The notes: a model not told the origin generated them from the sequence alone. A stretch of 64,000 bases of DNA from Drosophila miranda (GCF_003369915.1 NW_022881614.1:33540342-33604341); one strand, 5' to 3'. Counted from the stretch's first letter, positions 23,215-35,216 are shown. A program made the numbers and translations.

Positions 23215-24111
23215 TAATATTAAACGACACGACAAAGAGTGCGTGCGAGAGAGACAGAAAATCAGTCTGAGCGTGACGTCGGGCGCTGCGTAGCCACTGC
23301 AAATTGATTTGTTCCTATTGGCTATAAAAATGATCTGATTTGATCCAGATTCAGCAATCTGATAGATATGGTCATTATCTATGATTCTGCGTTTTAGTTT
23401 TCTCGAATGTGCAATATTGTGGATGCAACAGATTTTCGTCTTTTGTGTGGGCGGAAGGGGGTGGGGCGAAATTTTGAAACAAACTCGTCTTGGTCCGATA
23501 TATTAGGAGTGTGGATACCAAATTTGGTTGCTCTAGCTTTTATAGTCTCTGAGATCTAGGTGCTAATGTTTTACTCTAAGCAAAGCCGCCTATGCTACGT
23601 GTGTGTTAGAGAGAGACAGGGCGAGAAAAAATGAAATTGTTTTCTTGATGCTGGCTATAATAATAATACGATCCAATTCAGATTCCGCAGTCTTAAAGAC
23701 ATGGTCATTCTCTACAATTCTACGTTTTTGGTTTTCTCATATCTTTAAAATTGTGGATGCCACAGATTTTCGTCCTTTGTGGGGGCGGAAGTGGGCAGGG
23801 CGAAGTTTTGAAATATTTTTGTAGCAGTGACATATCACAGAAGTCTGGATCCAAAACATCGTTGCTCTAGCTCTTATATTCTTTGAGCACTAGGCGCTGA
23901 AGGGGACGGACAGACGGACAGACGGACGGACGGACGGACGGACGGACGGACAGACGGACAGACAGACAGGGCTCAATCGACTCGGCTATTGATGCTGATC
24001 AAGCATATATATACTTTATGGGGTCGGAAACGATTCCTTCTGGACGTTACACACATCCACTTTTACCACAAATCTAATATACCCCAATACTCATTTTGAG
24101 TATCGGGTATA
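23215..24111 (-). mobile_element. DINE-1/Helentron-like element, array subtype, hairpin end missing
   Basis: Begins within the element at TAATATTAAACGACACG, so the hairpin-bearing terminal 100 bp or so are absent. It ends with GTATCGGGTATA. Unlike the copies at 6938, 9446 and 20321, it carries the block GCTAATGTTTTACTCTAAGC, which is typical of the tandem array at 31815-64000. The GGAC microsatellite is at 23905-23968. The deletion that removed the element end and the end of PGRP-SC2 may be one event. Confidence 0.7.
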
Positions 24112-24120
24112 ACAACATCG

Positions 24121-24330
24121 GGTATTTTTAGCTGCGGGACTTCCCTCGAATTCTACGATCGCTTGGTGTTGGCCAGGAGAAGAGCTCAGAATCGTTATCA
24201 AGTCATGGAAAGCCTGATTGACTCACCGTAGAACTCCGTCACCTACACGACCACGGCCTCAGACGAGCTTGAAGCGTCCGATTGCCGTGATCGATCGGAC
24301 TTAGCGCACCCACGAAAGGGATGAGATTCA
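24121..24330 (+). pseudogene. possible coding relic of unknown origin
   Basis: A plus-strand frame after a possible acceptor (TTTTTAG at 24125-24131) reads a plausible protein stretch, EFYDRLVLARRRAQNRY followed by QVMESLIDSP. It then meets TAG near 24229 and continues in the same frame for about 30 more codons. It is not PGRP. It could be the last exon of a lost gene or chance. No family recognised. Confidence 0.25.
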
Positions 24331-25275
24331 TTTAATGATTCCTTCCATATTCCCTAGAAGTCACACAATTTCTCGCATGTGAAATCGTTTCCACGATCCA
24401 CAATTGATAATGCACGGAATTACATTTTGAATTAAATACAAAAATATATTTATTCGAATATCCTTGCATATTTAGTATACAGTATACATAGACAGATATC
24501 GTACACACATAAAACGATTCGTTTGCTGTTAATTGATACACAATAGTAAAATCCGGGTGATATATAGCATCGTAAGTGATGGGGTTATGTACGCCATGTG
24601 TGCCGTATCAAGTATCTAGTATATAATATGCATAAGAGTCTTACGAGATAGCTTAACACAAAGAACATCCATATTCATACCCAGAGACAGGGCTTTCGGT
24701 CTGTGGGCTGCGGGCGCCAATTGAATTTATCTGGTAACGAACTACTTGGGCTTAATCTAATTGAAATTCTCATGGTTAAACGAATGAAAACGTTTATAAC
24801 AGGTTGTTGTTGCATCTACTTTCGAATATCGGACGTGGCCGAAAAGGAATTGAAGCTTTTCTGGGCCACACCAAAATCCTTGCTACGGTCCTTTTTTTGG
24901 TTTTGGAAATTTAAAGACAAGCAACCATATATATATATATAACATATATGCATTCATAAAGACAATCTGCTTGCGTTTTCATTTTACCTTCAACAACAAT
25001 ATGGGCGGCGGCTATAAATGGGAATTACTTAAAATTTTTCATTTGCTAAAACACTTTTCAACACATTTGTGCATAAATACATACTATATATGTATAGAGA
25101 GAGCATATATGTATAAACGCAAGAGTGCACCTGATTGATGGAGGAAACGGAATGAGCCAAGTAATGATAACCAAAAAAACGTTGTGCGGCTGGGCAAGAC
25201 GATGGATGGTAGTAATGCGAGCACGCGCTCACATCACGGTTACATAGTGAGAAAAAAACTTAAAGAAATCACAAC
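24331..25275. other. non-coding, probably 3' flank/UTR of the LAPTM4-like gene
   Basis: AT-rich DNA with short TA and TATG runs (24930-24950, 25080-25115). There is no supportable exon. It lies immediately downstream of the minus-strand stop at 25276. Confidence 0.45.
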
Positions 25276-28200
25276 TTAGGCCTGGCTCTCATTGCGCCCA
25301 GGTGTTATGTTGACCTGACGATCTACCGCAGACGGGGATGGCACCTGCACTTCGGCATCGGCCACATCGTTGTACGGCGGCGGCGGTGGAATGCTCTCCA
25401 TCGCATCTAGGCCTGCGTCGATCACCTCCAGATCATCATCGTCATCGGAAATGGGGCCAAGGGCGACATCACTGCGTCGCATTGGAGGCGTGTTGGCATT
25501 CACGTGCATCGTGTTGTTGTTGTTCGGCATTTCGTTGTTGTTATCCATGTTATCATTATCATCCATAATGGAGGCGACGTTTGCAGTGGCCACTGCATCC
25601 AGAGCCACGAACAGGGGGGGCACACCAGGATTTGCTTCAGCACCGCCAGCTTCTCCGGCCTGATCCTCTTGGTAGTTGGACATGGCCACCTGATAGGATG
25701 GCGGCGGTGCCTGCTTCAAGTACTGGGCAATGGCCTCATCATAGTTGGGCAACAGAGTGGTGTAGGCACGCTCCTCAGCCCCAAAGGTGCCGCTCACACC
25801 ATTGATCCCGGATCCCGTCTCGAGGAAGGGAAACAATGTGCGGATATGTTGCTGACGCAGAGTCAGGTACTTGTAACAGCGCCAGACGATGCCAATGCAG
25901 TAGGCCTTCAGGAATACAATGCACACGAAAACGACGAGAACCACCACGACGAGCTCCTCAGGCGGCAGCTCCAGCAGCTTCTCGCGCCAGGGCAAGCGGT
26001 GAGACTCGGCAATGATTCGATGGATGGCCTGTAGGTAGCACAGATAGCCAGCGGCGGTGAGGCTGCAACCGGAAAGAAAGAGCTGGGGAGGTTGCCCACA
26101 AAACGATTTAAAATGATCTTACGTCGTTATGGCGAAGTCAAACAGCTGCAGACAGAAGAAGGGCAACAGATGCGACGGTTTCCCCTTGATGGTTCCATAG
26201 ATCATCATCAGTGTTATGGCTATCATGCAGGTGCACACCAGTCCGCCCATGTCAAAGTTCTCTACAAGCATAGAATGAAACCGAAAACGATAATTAGTAA
26301 TCCATCCACGGATCCACTCTGTGTCACTGCTTACGCTCACGCTTACGATAGTTGAGGGAATGGTCGCGGTAGGCGTAGGGCGGGTCCACTTTGCTCAGGG
26401 GCGTCGGCAAGGCCGGTGCATTGAGATCCACAGTGTTGTCAATGCTGCCGCTTTCCAACTCGTCCATCATCTCGGGGTTGCGCCAGATGACCGCCAGAAC
26501 CGCTCAGGGCCAAAATGTTGAGGAACTGCAAGTGAAGCGGAGACGGATACATGAATACTACGCTGTATTATACCATCGTATAAGCTTATGTGGGAACAAT
26601 GAGCTAAGACAGGATCAATTCAATGGAATGGGTATCAAGATATATATTAAAAATTTTCACAACAAATGAATACAACGGAAACGGGTTTAGCGATGGTCAG
26701 CTGGGGCCAAGGGCTGCAACCTTTGGGTTAAGTGGTGGCAGCTGAGGCACTCGACGCCGCTCGGAGCCACTGCCGACTCCAGCGATTTCCAGTAGTGCTT
26801 GGGCTGTACCTGCAGGCGGTTGAGCTATCCAATGAACGCTTGGTAGGAAAAGTCCAGTGCTAACTTGCAGTTAATGCGATGGTGATGGCTGCAGGCGGGG
26901 TCGAAGATCCAAGATCTTGGCTCTGGTATGCTCATGGCAGATTTGAGGAGGTGATTTTTTAACCCCTCTTGATCGGCGCCGTAGTAGATTCGCGTGGTTG
27001 TGTAGGCAATGCCATCGTGGATCAGCTGACGCACAGTCGGGTCAGTGACAACCCTCAGCACTTCCAAGGAAGATAATTCCGGATTTTGGAGTCGTACTAA
27101 ATGCCACGGCGCGATCAAAGCAAAACGTACACAAGATGAGACCTCTTTTACCTTGTCCTGGAGCTGAGGCCACCGGCAATTCAACCAGCGCACTGCAGAC
27201 ATTAGGACCTCCAGCTCCGAGTTGACACCGAGCATACTCGAGCATAAAGAAGAAGGAGCGGCTTCAGCGGCAGAAGGAGAAACTCCTCAGAGGCGCCTCG
27301 CCTCCACGTACAGCAATGCAGCTGCGTTCTCTTTGCAACCATGATCTTCAAGAACTTTGCCTCAACTCAAGCATCCATTCGTAGATAAGACCGAAACTCC
27401 TTGCGGTCACATACTCCTCTGGTAGCTCCAATTCAATATCGTGGGCGGTATCGCGAAACGACTGTGAGTAGCTCTGCAGAACCATGAGATGCAGTGGGAA
27501 CTGACATTCGCCGATTCTGACAAGGAGTAGCTTCCAGTGTCGACCACTTGTCGGATGCGGCATATCCCAAGGAGTACAGGGTGCGCTCCTTAGGCTCGCC
27601 AGCATTCGTGCGCCAGGACGGGGACGAAGGACAATTAAAAGCTGGGTTCTTGTACAGCAAGACTAGGCCATTCTCCTCGCTCTCCACGTCCCCAGAGCTG
27701 CTACTCTCATCCGTCTGCTCCTGCTCCTCTTCCACCAGGCTCTCTTCTTCGTCATAGCTCAGGGGGGTGCTCGCTGAATAGGAATCAGATTCTTCGTAAT
27801 CGCTCTCTGCTCCGTGGTACATTGCACTCGAATCTTGCACAAGCTGTGTCGAATGCTTCTTCTGGAAGCGATCTCATTGGAAAGGAGCAATCATTTCAAA
27901 TTGCTCTTGTGCGAAAAATGTAGATTCGAATGTTAGTTTTAATATTATTTCAAATTGACTGGGAAGGCAAATGCCAGCTCATATCGTAGGGGATAGATAC
28001 AGATTCATTAAAAACATTTTTTGAACATCTCGCAGGTGTTTGGGTATTCTATGGCTTATCATGACGATGAGCTGGCAGCCGAGCTGGCAAGAGAAAAAAA
28101 ACCACAACAGATAAGGAAACTTCAGTAGATTTGATTTGCGATTTGTGTGCTAATAAGTGACAGTTGAATTAACAATTCTCCAATTTATGGCGGCCTTCTA

Positions 28201-29571
28201 TCGCGCTGTTGAAACTGTTGACCGAACAGAAAGATGTTGTATGCATATCTGAGGGGAAATGTTTGCATATCATCTGGCGAGTACGTGGATTTTTAAAAAT
28301 AAATGGAACAGCTCATAGATTCGGATATCCTGGTATCTGGCGGTGACTGTTTGCACATATGGCCCGTGCTTAGACATCACATCAGGTTCAAGGCTCTGTT
28401 TTGACGGCAAATTGACCTTTAATGCGACACTTAAATGGAGGCGCATGGTTTGTTTGTTATAATTCTAATTTGGATACCTAAACGAAGTTGGATCAGTCAG
28501 ATGGTCGCAAGATGACTGTATCACTATATGATGACTCAATCGGAATATTCAATTCGCGGCTATACGCTACACAAATAAATAAATAAATAAGAGCGTTTGA
28601 GCAGCCGATACTCGACTCGAATTGGAGGGGTAAACAAAGAAAAGGGGAAACTGGGACCCGAAGTGGGATTAAATTGCACTTGAAGTTGATAAGAAGTGAA
28701 ACGGAACACCATCGACAAGGTTTCAGAGCCCCACAGTCGCTGATGCTGCTCAAACTGTAATCATTTTCGCAACGCATGTGACGATTTGTTACTGCAAAAC
28801 GCGAGTCGGTGTGGTGCGGTGCGGCGAGCGACTATGAAAGCGTGTCGCAGTGGACCCCAATCATAAGAGGCGGAACAAGCACTGAAATACACAAATTATG
28901 CCAATTGCTTATGCCAAGTCATGTGTAGGCGACACCTCTCCACAATGGGCTGTAGTAGGGGCTACTTTCAGCCGGGGGCTGGACAAAAGGCCCACCTTAG
29001 GGCTTGTGTAATCGCACTATACCGTTTGCCAGTCACGGATCCGGACCGACACTTCCGTATTGGGATGCAAAGTGATGCTAAGTCCCATCTTCGCTGGCAC
29101 TGTTGCCGATCAGATGACGCACGGATTGACGTCACAGGGGGAGGAAAACCCACGCAGGGAAAGTTAGACGTGTGCAGTGCGAAAGTTTTAGAGCTGCTGG
29201 ATGCGTGCAGTTTTGGAGGAACTGCGCAGGCATGGTCGATTGATTTTGCCCTTCCTTGACACTGAAAAGGGTCAAAAATGAAGCGGCAACAACTTGCATG
29301 CGTGGGAATGCAGCTGTGCATACACATTTTGAGAAGCCTGCTTCAGCTGTGTGTGTGGGTGGGGTAAAGGTCAGAGGGTGGTAATTGAGTTTCTTACCAA
29401 ATGCCACAATCCAATCATCAGGGTGGCCGTATGGACATGCAGACCAAAACAGCACGTAAACTCCTTCTGCTGGCGATTGCCATTGCTGCTGGTGGCGGTG
29501 CCATTGCTGTTGTTGTTGTTGCTGGCATGATGACTACGTTGCGGTTCCATTTTGACGTGAATCCTTAACAT
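25276..29571 (-). CDS. LAPTM4-like lysosomal membrane protein; one frameshift in exon 2
   Basis: Multi-pass endosomal/lysosomal membrane protein of the LAPTM4/5 type. Coding exons (minus): 29571-29398, 26525-26335, 26261-26123, 26062-25276, all with GT-AG borders. Exon 1 has an Asn/Ser-rich N-terminus, then CCFGLHVHTATLMIGLWHL, the CCxxxHxRTxT-like start of the first membrane segment. Exons 2-4 supply further segments, including PFFCLQLFDFAIT and a Val/Leu-rich one. The long C-terminal tail carries PY-type motifs (PPSY, PPPPYNDV), known in this family to bind Nedd4 ligases. At about 26495-26500 one base is missing relative to the expected frame, so ILALS and AVIWRNPEMMDE lie in different frames. 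ATG codons at 29571 and 29550 are both possible starts. An upstream AG at about 29607 suggests a 5' UTR intron. The frameshift is either a disabling mutation or a sequence error. Confidence 0.72.
26687..27840 (-). pseudogene. BTB/BACK-domain gene nested in the LAPTM4-like intron, degenerate
   Basis: The N-terminus (27840-27540) is an acidic, Ser/Glu-rich region ending near YAASDKW. The BTB-like segment (RIGECQFPLHLMVLQSYSQSF) continues in a different frame from about 27535 to 27348. The BACK-like part (GVNSELEVLMSAVRWL, FALIAPWHLVRLQ) is in a third frame, 27235-26828. TAG at 26827-26825 is followed by 45 in-frame codons of convincing protein (KHYWKSLES, CLSCHH) up to TAA at 26689-26687. At least two frameshifts and one nonsense codon make it a pseudogene. 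BTB/BACK proteins commonly act as Cullin-3 adaptors or scaffolds. I do not recognise the specific ortholog. Confidence 0.65.
27841..29397. other. intron of the LAPTM4-like gene
   Basis: Sequence between the nested BTB gene and coding exon 1. It holds no supportable exon. The stretches open on both strands (28920-29330) have biased composition and no splice-bounded family match. Confidence 0.5.
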
Positions 29572-29939
29572 TTCACGCCCCGCAGACAGAGGTGGGTGCC
29601 ACAAGCTGCAACAAAAACAAATCACCAGGCATTAATTATGTTTATAATTTCACAATATACTCGTATAAGTGTATACATAAGTACACATATGCATATATAG
29701 TACATATGGCTGCGGTTACAGTCAATGTCAATGTGTGTGCCTGGGTTTATGTTGTGTGCCACTTTATTTGATGTCTGCTTAGAAATTTGCACAATTGTTT
29801 TTCATGGTTTTCTGCTTTCACTATAATTTTCGTTTAAGCACTTATTATTAAATGTACCTTTGGAGTGTTAGATGTATAAATCTAATCTAGTTGTTAATGC
29901 AACTTGCACTGAATTCGAAATCTATCTTTTTAATGAACT

Positions 29940-30050
29940 GCGCAGCAGTGTGATAAAAATATACCGTGCGACCCTCAGAAATATACCAAAATATACCGTC
30001 TCATTTTAAAAATATACCGCAAATATACTGACGAATTCAAGTTCTATTAT
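29940..30050. repeat. cluster of AAATATACCG-type motifs
   Basis: The motif AATATACC(G) occurs at least four times within about 80 bp (near 29958, 29979, 29988 and 30009), separated by short spacers such as GTGCGACCCTCAG. Similar short AT-rich iterations occur scattered in fly genomes. I cannot name the family. It lies upstream of the LAPTM4-like gene. Confidence 0.5.
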
Positions 30051-30099
30051 ACATATTACTCGTTTCTGATATTCCGTAGAATATTTCTAGCTAGATAGA

Positions 30100-30720
30100 T
30101 CGTTTAGCCCTGCCCACATAATTTTATATGGTTACTGATTCAACTTTCTACTTGACTGGCTTATTTTAAATACTTGCTTTTATTAGATTTTGCCTAAAAA
30201 AAAGGTTTTAGTGAAAAAGGTCAAACAAAAAAAAGTTAGGGCGTAATTGTTCCTATTGCTCATAGTTTTATCCCATTGATAAATACATTTTCTACAAGAT
30301 TAACGAATTTTAAGTACTCCCATTTATTGTATTTTGACTAAAACAAGGTTTAAACAAAAAAAACAGTCACAATGTTGTAACGTCAATGTTGCTGGTATTT
30401 AAAGTCGTGTTGCTTGTCAGCCTATGGCCATTTGTATACACTATTTGGTTTATTTTATATAAAGATACTGTTTTCCAAGCTGCTTTAAAGCGTAATTTAG
30501 AAAGACCATTTCTGAAAATGATATGTCTTAGTCGTTACTCATTCCTGGTCTTTGTAAGGAGACCACTACCTGCAAAATATCGTTGAAATACCTTTCAAAC
30601 AGAGATTAACAACAGCCCAAGGATGACCCAAGCCCAAGGATGATTTCCATGTTTTTCACAAATAGAAAAGTTCTCAGAATACACACTACTTGAATTCATA
30701 AGTGATTTTATTTAGACTAT
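30100..30720. other. AT-rich non-coding DNA
   Basis: No gene or repeat end recognised. Open frames here lack splice context and family resemblance. Confidence 0.4.
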
Positions 30721-31640
30721 AACAAACCCTTAAAAATACAAGATGGCAAATATAACATGTAAAGTCTGCTTAAAGTTTTGTTCGCAAGCCAATTGTTCAG
30801 CTGTATATACAGCCTTCGACTTCTCTGGGACCTGTTCCAATTCCCAAAAGCGCTCCACCAGAGAGTCGAGAGAACAATGATCGCTACCAACAGCGATATT
30901 GCATACAGCATCCTGTGCTGATGCCTTATATTTTCCTGATACAATCCATCCCAACAATGTTTTCTGGATTGTTGGATGTTCGGAACTTGCCTTTAATTGG
31001 CCTACACACATTAACTCAAAAAAGGTTTCTGCCCCTATCAATAAGTCAACCTTAGCAGGCTTGTAAAACTGCGGGTCTGCCATCTGCAGGTTTGCTGGTA
31101 TCTTCCATTGGGCGAAATTGACAACATGATCGGGTTGGTATGTGGAAATCGACCTTAACACCCAAAAATCGGAATCAAAGTTGTGATCGTTGATACGAGA
31201 TTGGACAGAAGTATGAATCTTGTGCTTTATGACGGACGAGTTTTTTCCAACAGTTGTGATATTAAGGCACTACTCATCACGGCGCAATCGTAAGCGCTGG
31301 GCTAGATCCTCGGATATAAAATTAATTTGGGAGCCGGAATCTAGAAGTGCCCGTGCATACTGAAATTGTCCGGACCGATCTTGCACCTTTACAACAGCGG
31401 TAGCAAGAATAACCTGGTCAGCATTAGCAACGTGACTAGAATAAGCTGTCTGAGGCTCAGACGATGACGAATGTTCTACTGGCACAGAACTAGCTACATT
31501 TCGAATCAGCTCGCCTATCCGTCTTTGCACATGAAAATGACGATTTAGTGGGTCCTTTACTTGTCTCTTGTTTAGTTTTACCCTTATTCCGTGTTGACTC
31601 TTCGGCAGCTAGATGCTGATAGCGCCGATTCAGCTGGGCT
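30721..31640 (-). mobile_element. fragment of a BEL/Pao-type pol gene
   Basis: Minus-strand frames resemble the start of the intact pol at 48001. The first (31530-31270) has an aspartic protease core, LLDSGSQINF. The second (31161-30730) resembles the linker and start of the reverse transcriptase region, with VDLLIGAETFFELMCVGQL and LGWIVSG. The two frames do not join, so the fragment is interrupted. The reverse transcriptase core, integrase and LTRs are not found. It belongs to a different BEL lineage from the element at 47529, judging by many residue differences. It is a dead remnant. Confidence 0.65.
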
Positions 31641-32335
31641 GCGCACTCGGACCAAGACGGTATCGGAAATCAAGATCAACGTTTAAGGAGACATTATAAG
31701 TTTATTCATTAATAGCTAAAATTTAAATACATTACTAGCACTTAGTTTACCCTCTCCAAATATTTTCAATTTCCCTTAACTTAACTTCGCTGCGCTTAAA
31801 CTTGGTTTTATTTTTATACCCGATACTCAAAATGAGTATCGGGGTATATTAGATTTGTGGTAAAAGTGGATGTGTGTAACGTCCAGAAGGAATCGTTTCC
31901 GACCCCATAAAGTATATATATTCTTGATCAGCATCAATAGCCGAGTCGATTGAGCCCTGTCTGTCTGTCCGTCCGTCCGTCTGTCCGTCTGTTCGTCCCC
32001 TTCAGCGTCTAGTGCTCAAAGACTATAAGAGCTAGAGCAACGATGTTTTGGATCCAGACTTCTGTGATATGTCACTGCTACAAAAATATTTCAAAACTTC
32101 GCCCCGCCCACTTCCGCCCCCACAAAGAACGAAAATCTGTGGCATCCACAATTTTAAAGATATGAGAAAACCAAAAACGTAGAATTGTAGAGAATGACCA
32201 TATCTTTAAGACTGCGGAATCTGAGTTGGATCGTATTATTATTATAGCCAGCATCAAGAAAACAATTTCATTTTTTCTCGCCCTGTCTCTCTCTAACACA
32301 CACGTAGCATAGGCGGTTTTGCTTAGAGTAAAAAA

Positions 32336-33287
32336 CGAGGGGGAACGTTGTGAGTTGCTGCGGACACCGCAACTCTACAGTTATACCCGATACTTAGTCA
32401 GTATGGCTCTCCTCCGGCAGACGCCGCTAATATTGAACGACACGACAAAGAGTGCGTGCGAGAGAGACAGAAAATCAGTCTGAGCGTGACGTCGGGCGCT
32501 GCGTAGCCACTGCAAATTGATTTGTTCCTTTTGGCTATAAAAATTATCTGATCTAAACCAGATTCAGCAATCTGATAGATATGGTCGTTATCTATGATTC
32601 TGCTTTTTTAGTTTTCTCGAATCTGCAATATTGTGGATGCAACAGATTTTCGTCCTTTGCGGGGGCGGAAGGGGGTGTGGCGAAATTTGGACACGAAACG
32701 CTCAAGGTCCGATATCACAGGAGTGTGGATACCAAATTTGGTTGCTCTGGCTCTTATAGGTTCTGAGATCCTTGAACTCATATTTTGCAATTGGCAAAAC
32801 CGACCATGAAACCTGTGTTAGAGAGAGACAGAACGAGAAAGAATGAAATTGTTTTCTTGATTTTGGCTATAATAATTATACGATCTGGTTGAGATTTTAC
32901 ACTCTAGAACATATAGTCATCTTCTACGATTCTGCGTTTTTGGTTTTATCGTATCTTTAAAAATATGGATGCCACAGATTTTCGTCCTTTGTGGGGGCGG
33001 AAGTGGGCGGGACGAAGTTTTGAAATATTTTTGTAGCAGTGACATATCACAGAAGTCTGGGTCCAAAACATCGTTGCTCTAGCTCTTATAGTCTTTGAGC
33101 ACTAGGCGCTGAAGGGGACGGACAGACGGACGGACGGACAGACGGACAGACAGACAGGGCTCAATCGACTCGGCTATTGATGCTGATCAAGAATATATAT
33201 ACTTTATGGGTCGGAAACGATTCCTTGTGGACGTTACACACGCACAAATCTAATATACCCCAATACTCATTTTGAGTATCGGGTATA
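32336..33287 (-). mobile_element. nested, inverted Helentron-like copy within the first array unit
   Basis: A reversed element, complete at both ends and about 950 bp long because one internal block is missing. It is inserted in the unit 31815-33515 between GCTTAGAGTAAAA and TTAGCGCCTAGATC. It belongs to the dispersed subtype (CCGACCATGAAACC), unlike its host unit. Confidence 0.7.
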
Positions 33288-33515
33288 ATTAGCGCCTAGA
33301 TCTCAGAGACTACAAAAGCTAGAGCAACCAAATTTGGTATCCACACATTCCACGCCCGACGTCACGCTCAGACTGATTTTCTGTCTCTCTCGCACGAACT
33401 CTTTGTCGTGTCGTTTAATATTAGCGGCGTCTGCCGGAGGAGAGCCATACTGACTTAGTATCGGGTATAACCGTAGAGTTGCTGTGTCCGCAGCAACTCA
33501 AAACGTTCCCCCTCG

Positions 33516-33620
33516 TTTTTGTTGTACCTGTATGTGTAAACTGGCACTTGCACTCACACTCGCCCTAGGAGAGCACAACGAAATTCCCCTTACCCCTTTG
33601 CAGTGGAATTAATAGGTTTT
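33516..33620. repeat. co-amplified spacer, copy 1
   Basis: About 104 bp of non-element DNA starting TTTTTGTTGTACCTGTATG and ending AATTAATAGGTTT, found between units here and again at 35217-35324 and 36418-36520. Confidence 0.75.
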
Positions 33621-35216
33621 TATACCCGATACTCAAAATGAGTATTGGGGTATATTAGATTTGTGGTAAAAGTGGATGTGTGTAACGTCCAGAACCCTAT
33701 AAAGTATATATATTCTTGATCAGCATCAATAGCCGAGTCGATTGAGCCCTGTCTGTCTGTCCGTCCGTCCGTCTGTCCGTCCCCTTCAGCACCTAGTGCT
33801 CAAAGACTATAAGAGCTAGAGCAACGATGTTTTGGATCCAGACTTCTGTGATATGTCACTGCTACAAAAATATTTCAAAACTGCGCACCGCCCACTTCCG
33901 CCCCCCCCTGTCTCACTCTAACACACACGTAGCATAGGCGGCTTCGCTTAGAGTAAAACATTAGCGCCTAGATCTCAGAGACTACAAAAGCTAGAGCACC
34001 CAAATTTGGTATCCACACTCCTAATATTTTGGACCGAGACGAGTTTGTTTCAAAATTTCGCCACACCCCCTTCCGCCCCCGCAAAGGACGAAAATCTGGG
34101 GATATTCAAAAATCTCAGAGACTATTAAGGCTAGAGTAACCAAATTTGGTATCCGCACTCATGTTGGATCTTACTATAAAACGTGTATCTCAAAATTTCG
34201 CCCCACCCCCTTCCGCCCACACAAAGGACGAAAATCTGTTGCATCCACAAATAATTCAAAAGTCCGTCCGTCCGTCCGTCCGTCCGTCTGTCCGTCCCCT
34301 TCAGAGCCTAGTGCTCAAAGACTATAAGAGCTAGAGCAACGATGTTTTGGATCCAGACTTCTGTGATATGTCACTGCTAAAAAAATATTTCAAAACTTCG
34401 CCCCGCCCACTTCCGCCCCCACAAAGGACGAAAATCTGTGGCATCCACAATTTTAAAGATATGAGAAAACCAAAAACGTAGAATTGTAGAGAATGACCAT
34501 ATCTTTAAGACTGCTGAATTTGAATTGGATCGTATTATTATTATAGCCAGCATCAAGAAAACAATTTCATTTTTTCTCGCCCTGTCTCTCTCTAACACAC
34601 ACGTAGCATAGGCGGCTTCGCTTAGAGTAAAACATTAGCGCCTAGATCTCAGAGACTACAAAAGCTAGAGCAACCAAATTTGGTATCCACACTCCTAATA
34701 TATCGGACCGAGACGAGGTTGTTTCAAAATTTCGCCACACCCCCTTCCGCCCCCGCAAAGGACGAAATTCTGGGGATATTCAAAAATCTCAGAGACTATT
34801 AAGGCTAGAGTAACCAAATTTGGTATCCGCACTCCTGTTACATCTTACTATAAAACGTGTATCTCAAAATTTCGCCCCACCCCCTTCCGCCCACACAAAG
34901 GACGAAAATCTGTTGCATCCACAATATTGCAGATTCGAGAAAACTAAAAACGCAGAATCATAGATAATGACCATATCTATCAGATTGCTGAATCTGGTTT
35001 AGATCAGATAATTTTTATAGCCAATAGGAACAAATCAATTTTCAGTGGCTACGCAGCGCCCGACGTCACGCTCAGACTGATTTTCTGTCTCTCTCGCACG
35101 CACTCTTTGTCGTGTCGTTTAATATTAGCGGCGTCTGCCGGAGGAGAGCCATACTGACTTAGTATCGGGTATAACCGTAGAGTTGCGGTGTCCGCAGCAA
35201 CTCACAACGTTCCCCC

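Noticed and set aside
25338..26034. Plus-strand open frames opposite the LAPTM4-like tail exon
   Set aside because: Antisense shadows of a clear minus-strand exon with family motifs.
28921..29455. Overlapping open frames on both strands
   Set aside because: Biased composition, no splice-bounded continuation; best read as intron of the LAPTM4-like gene.
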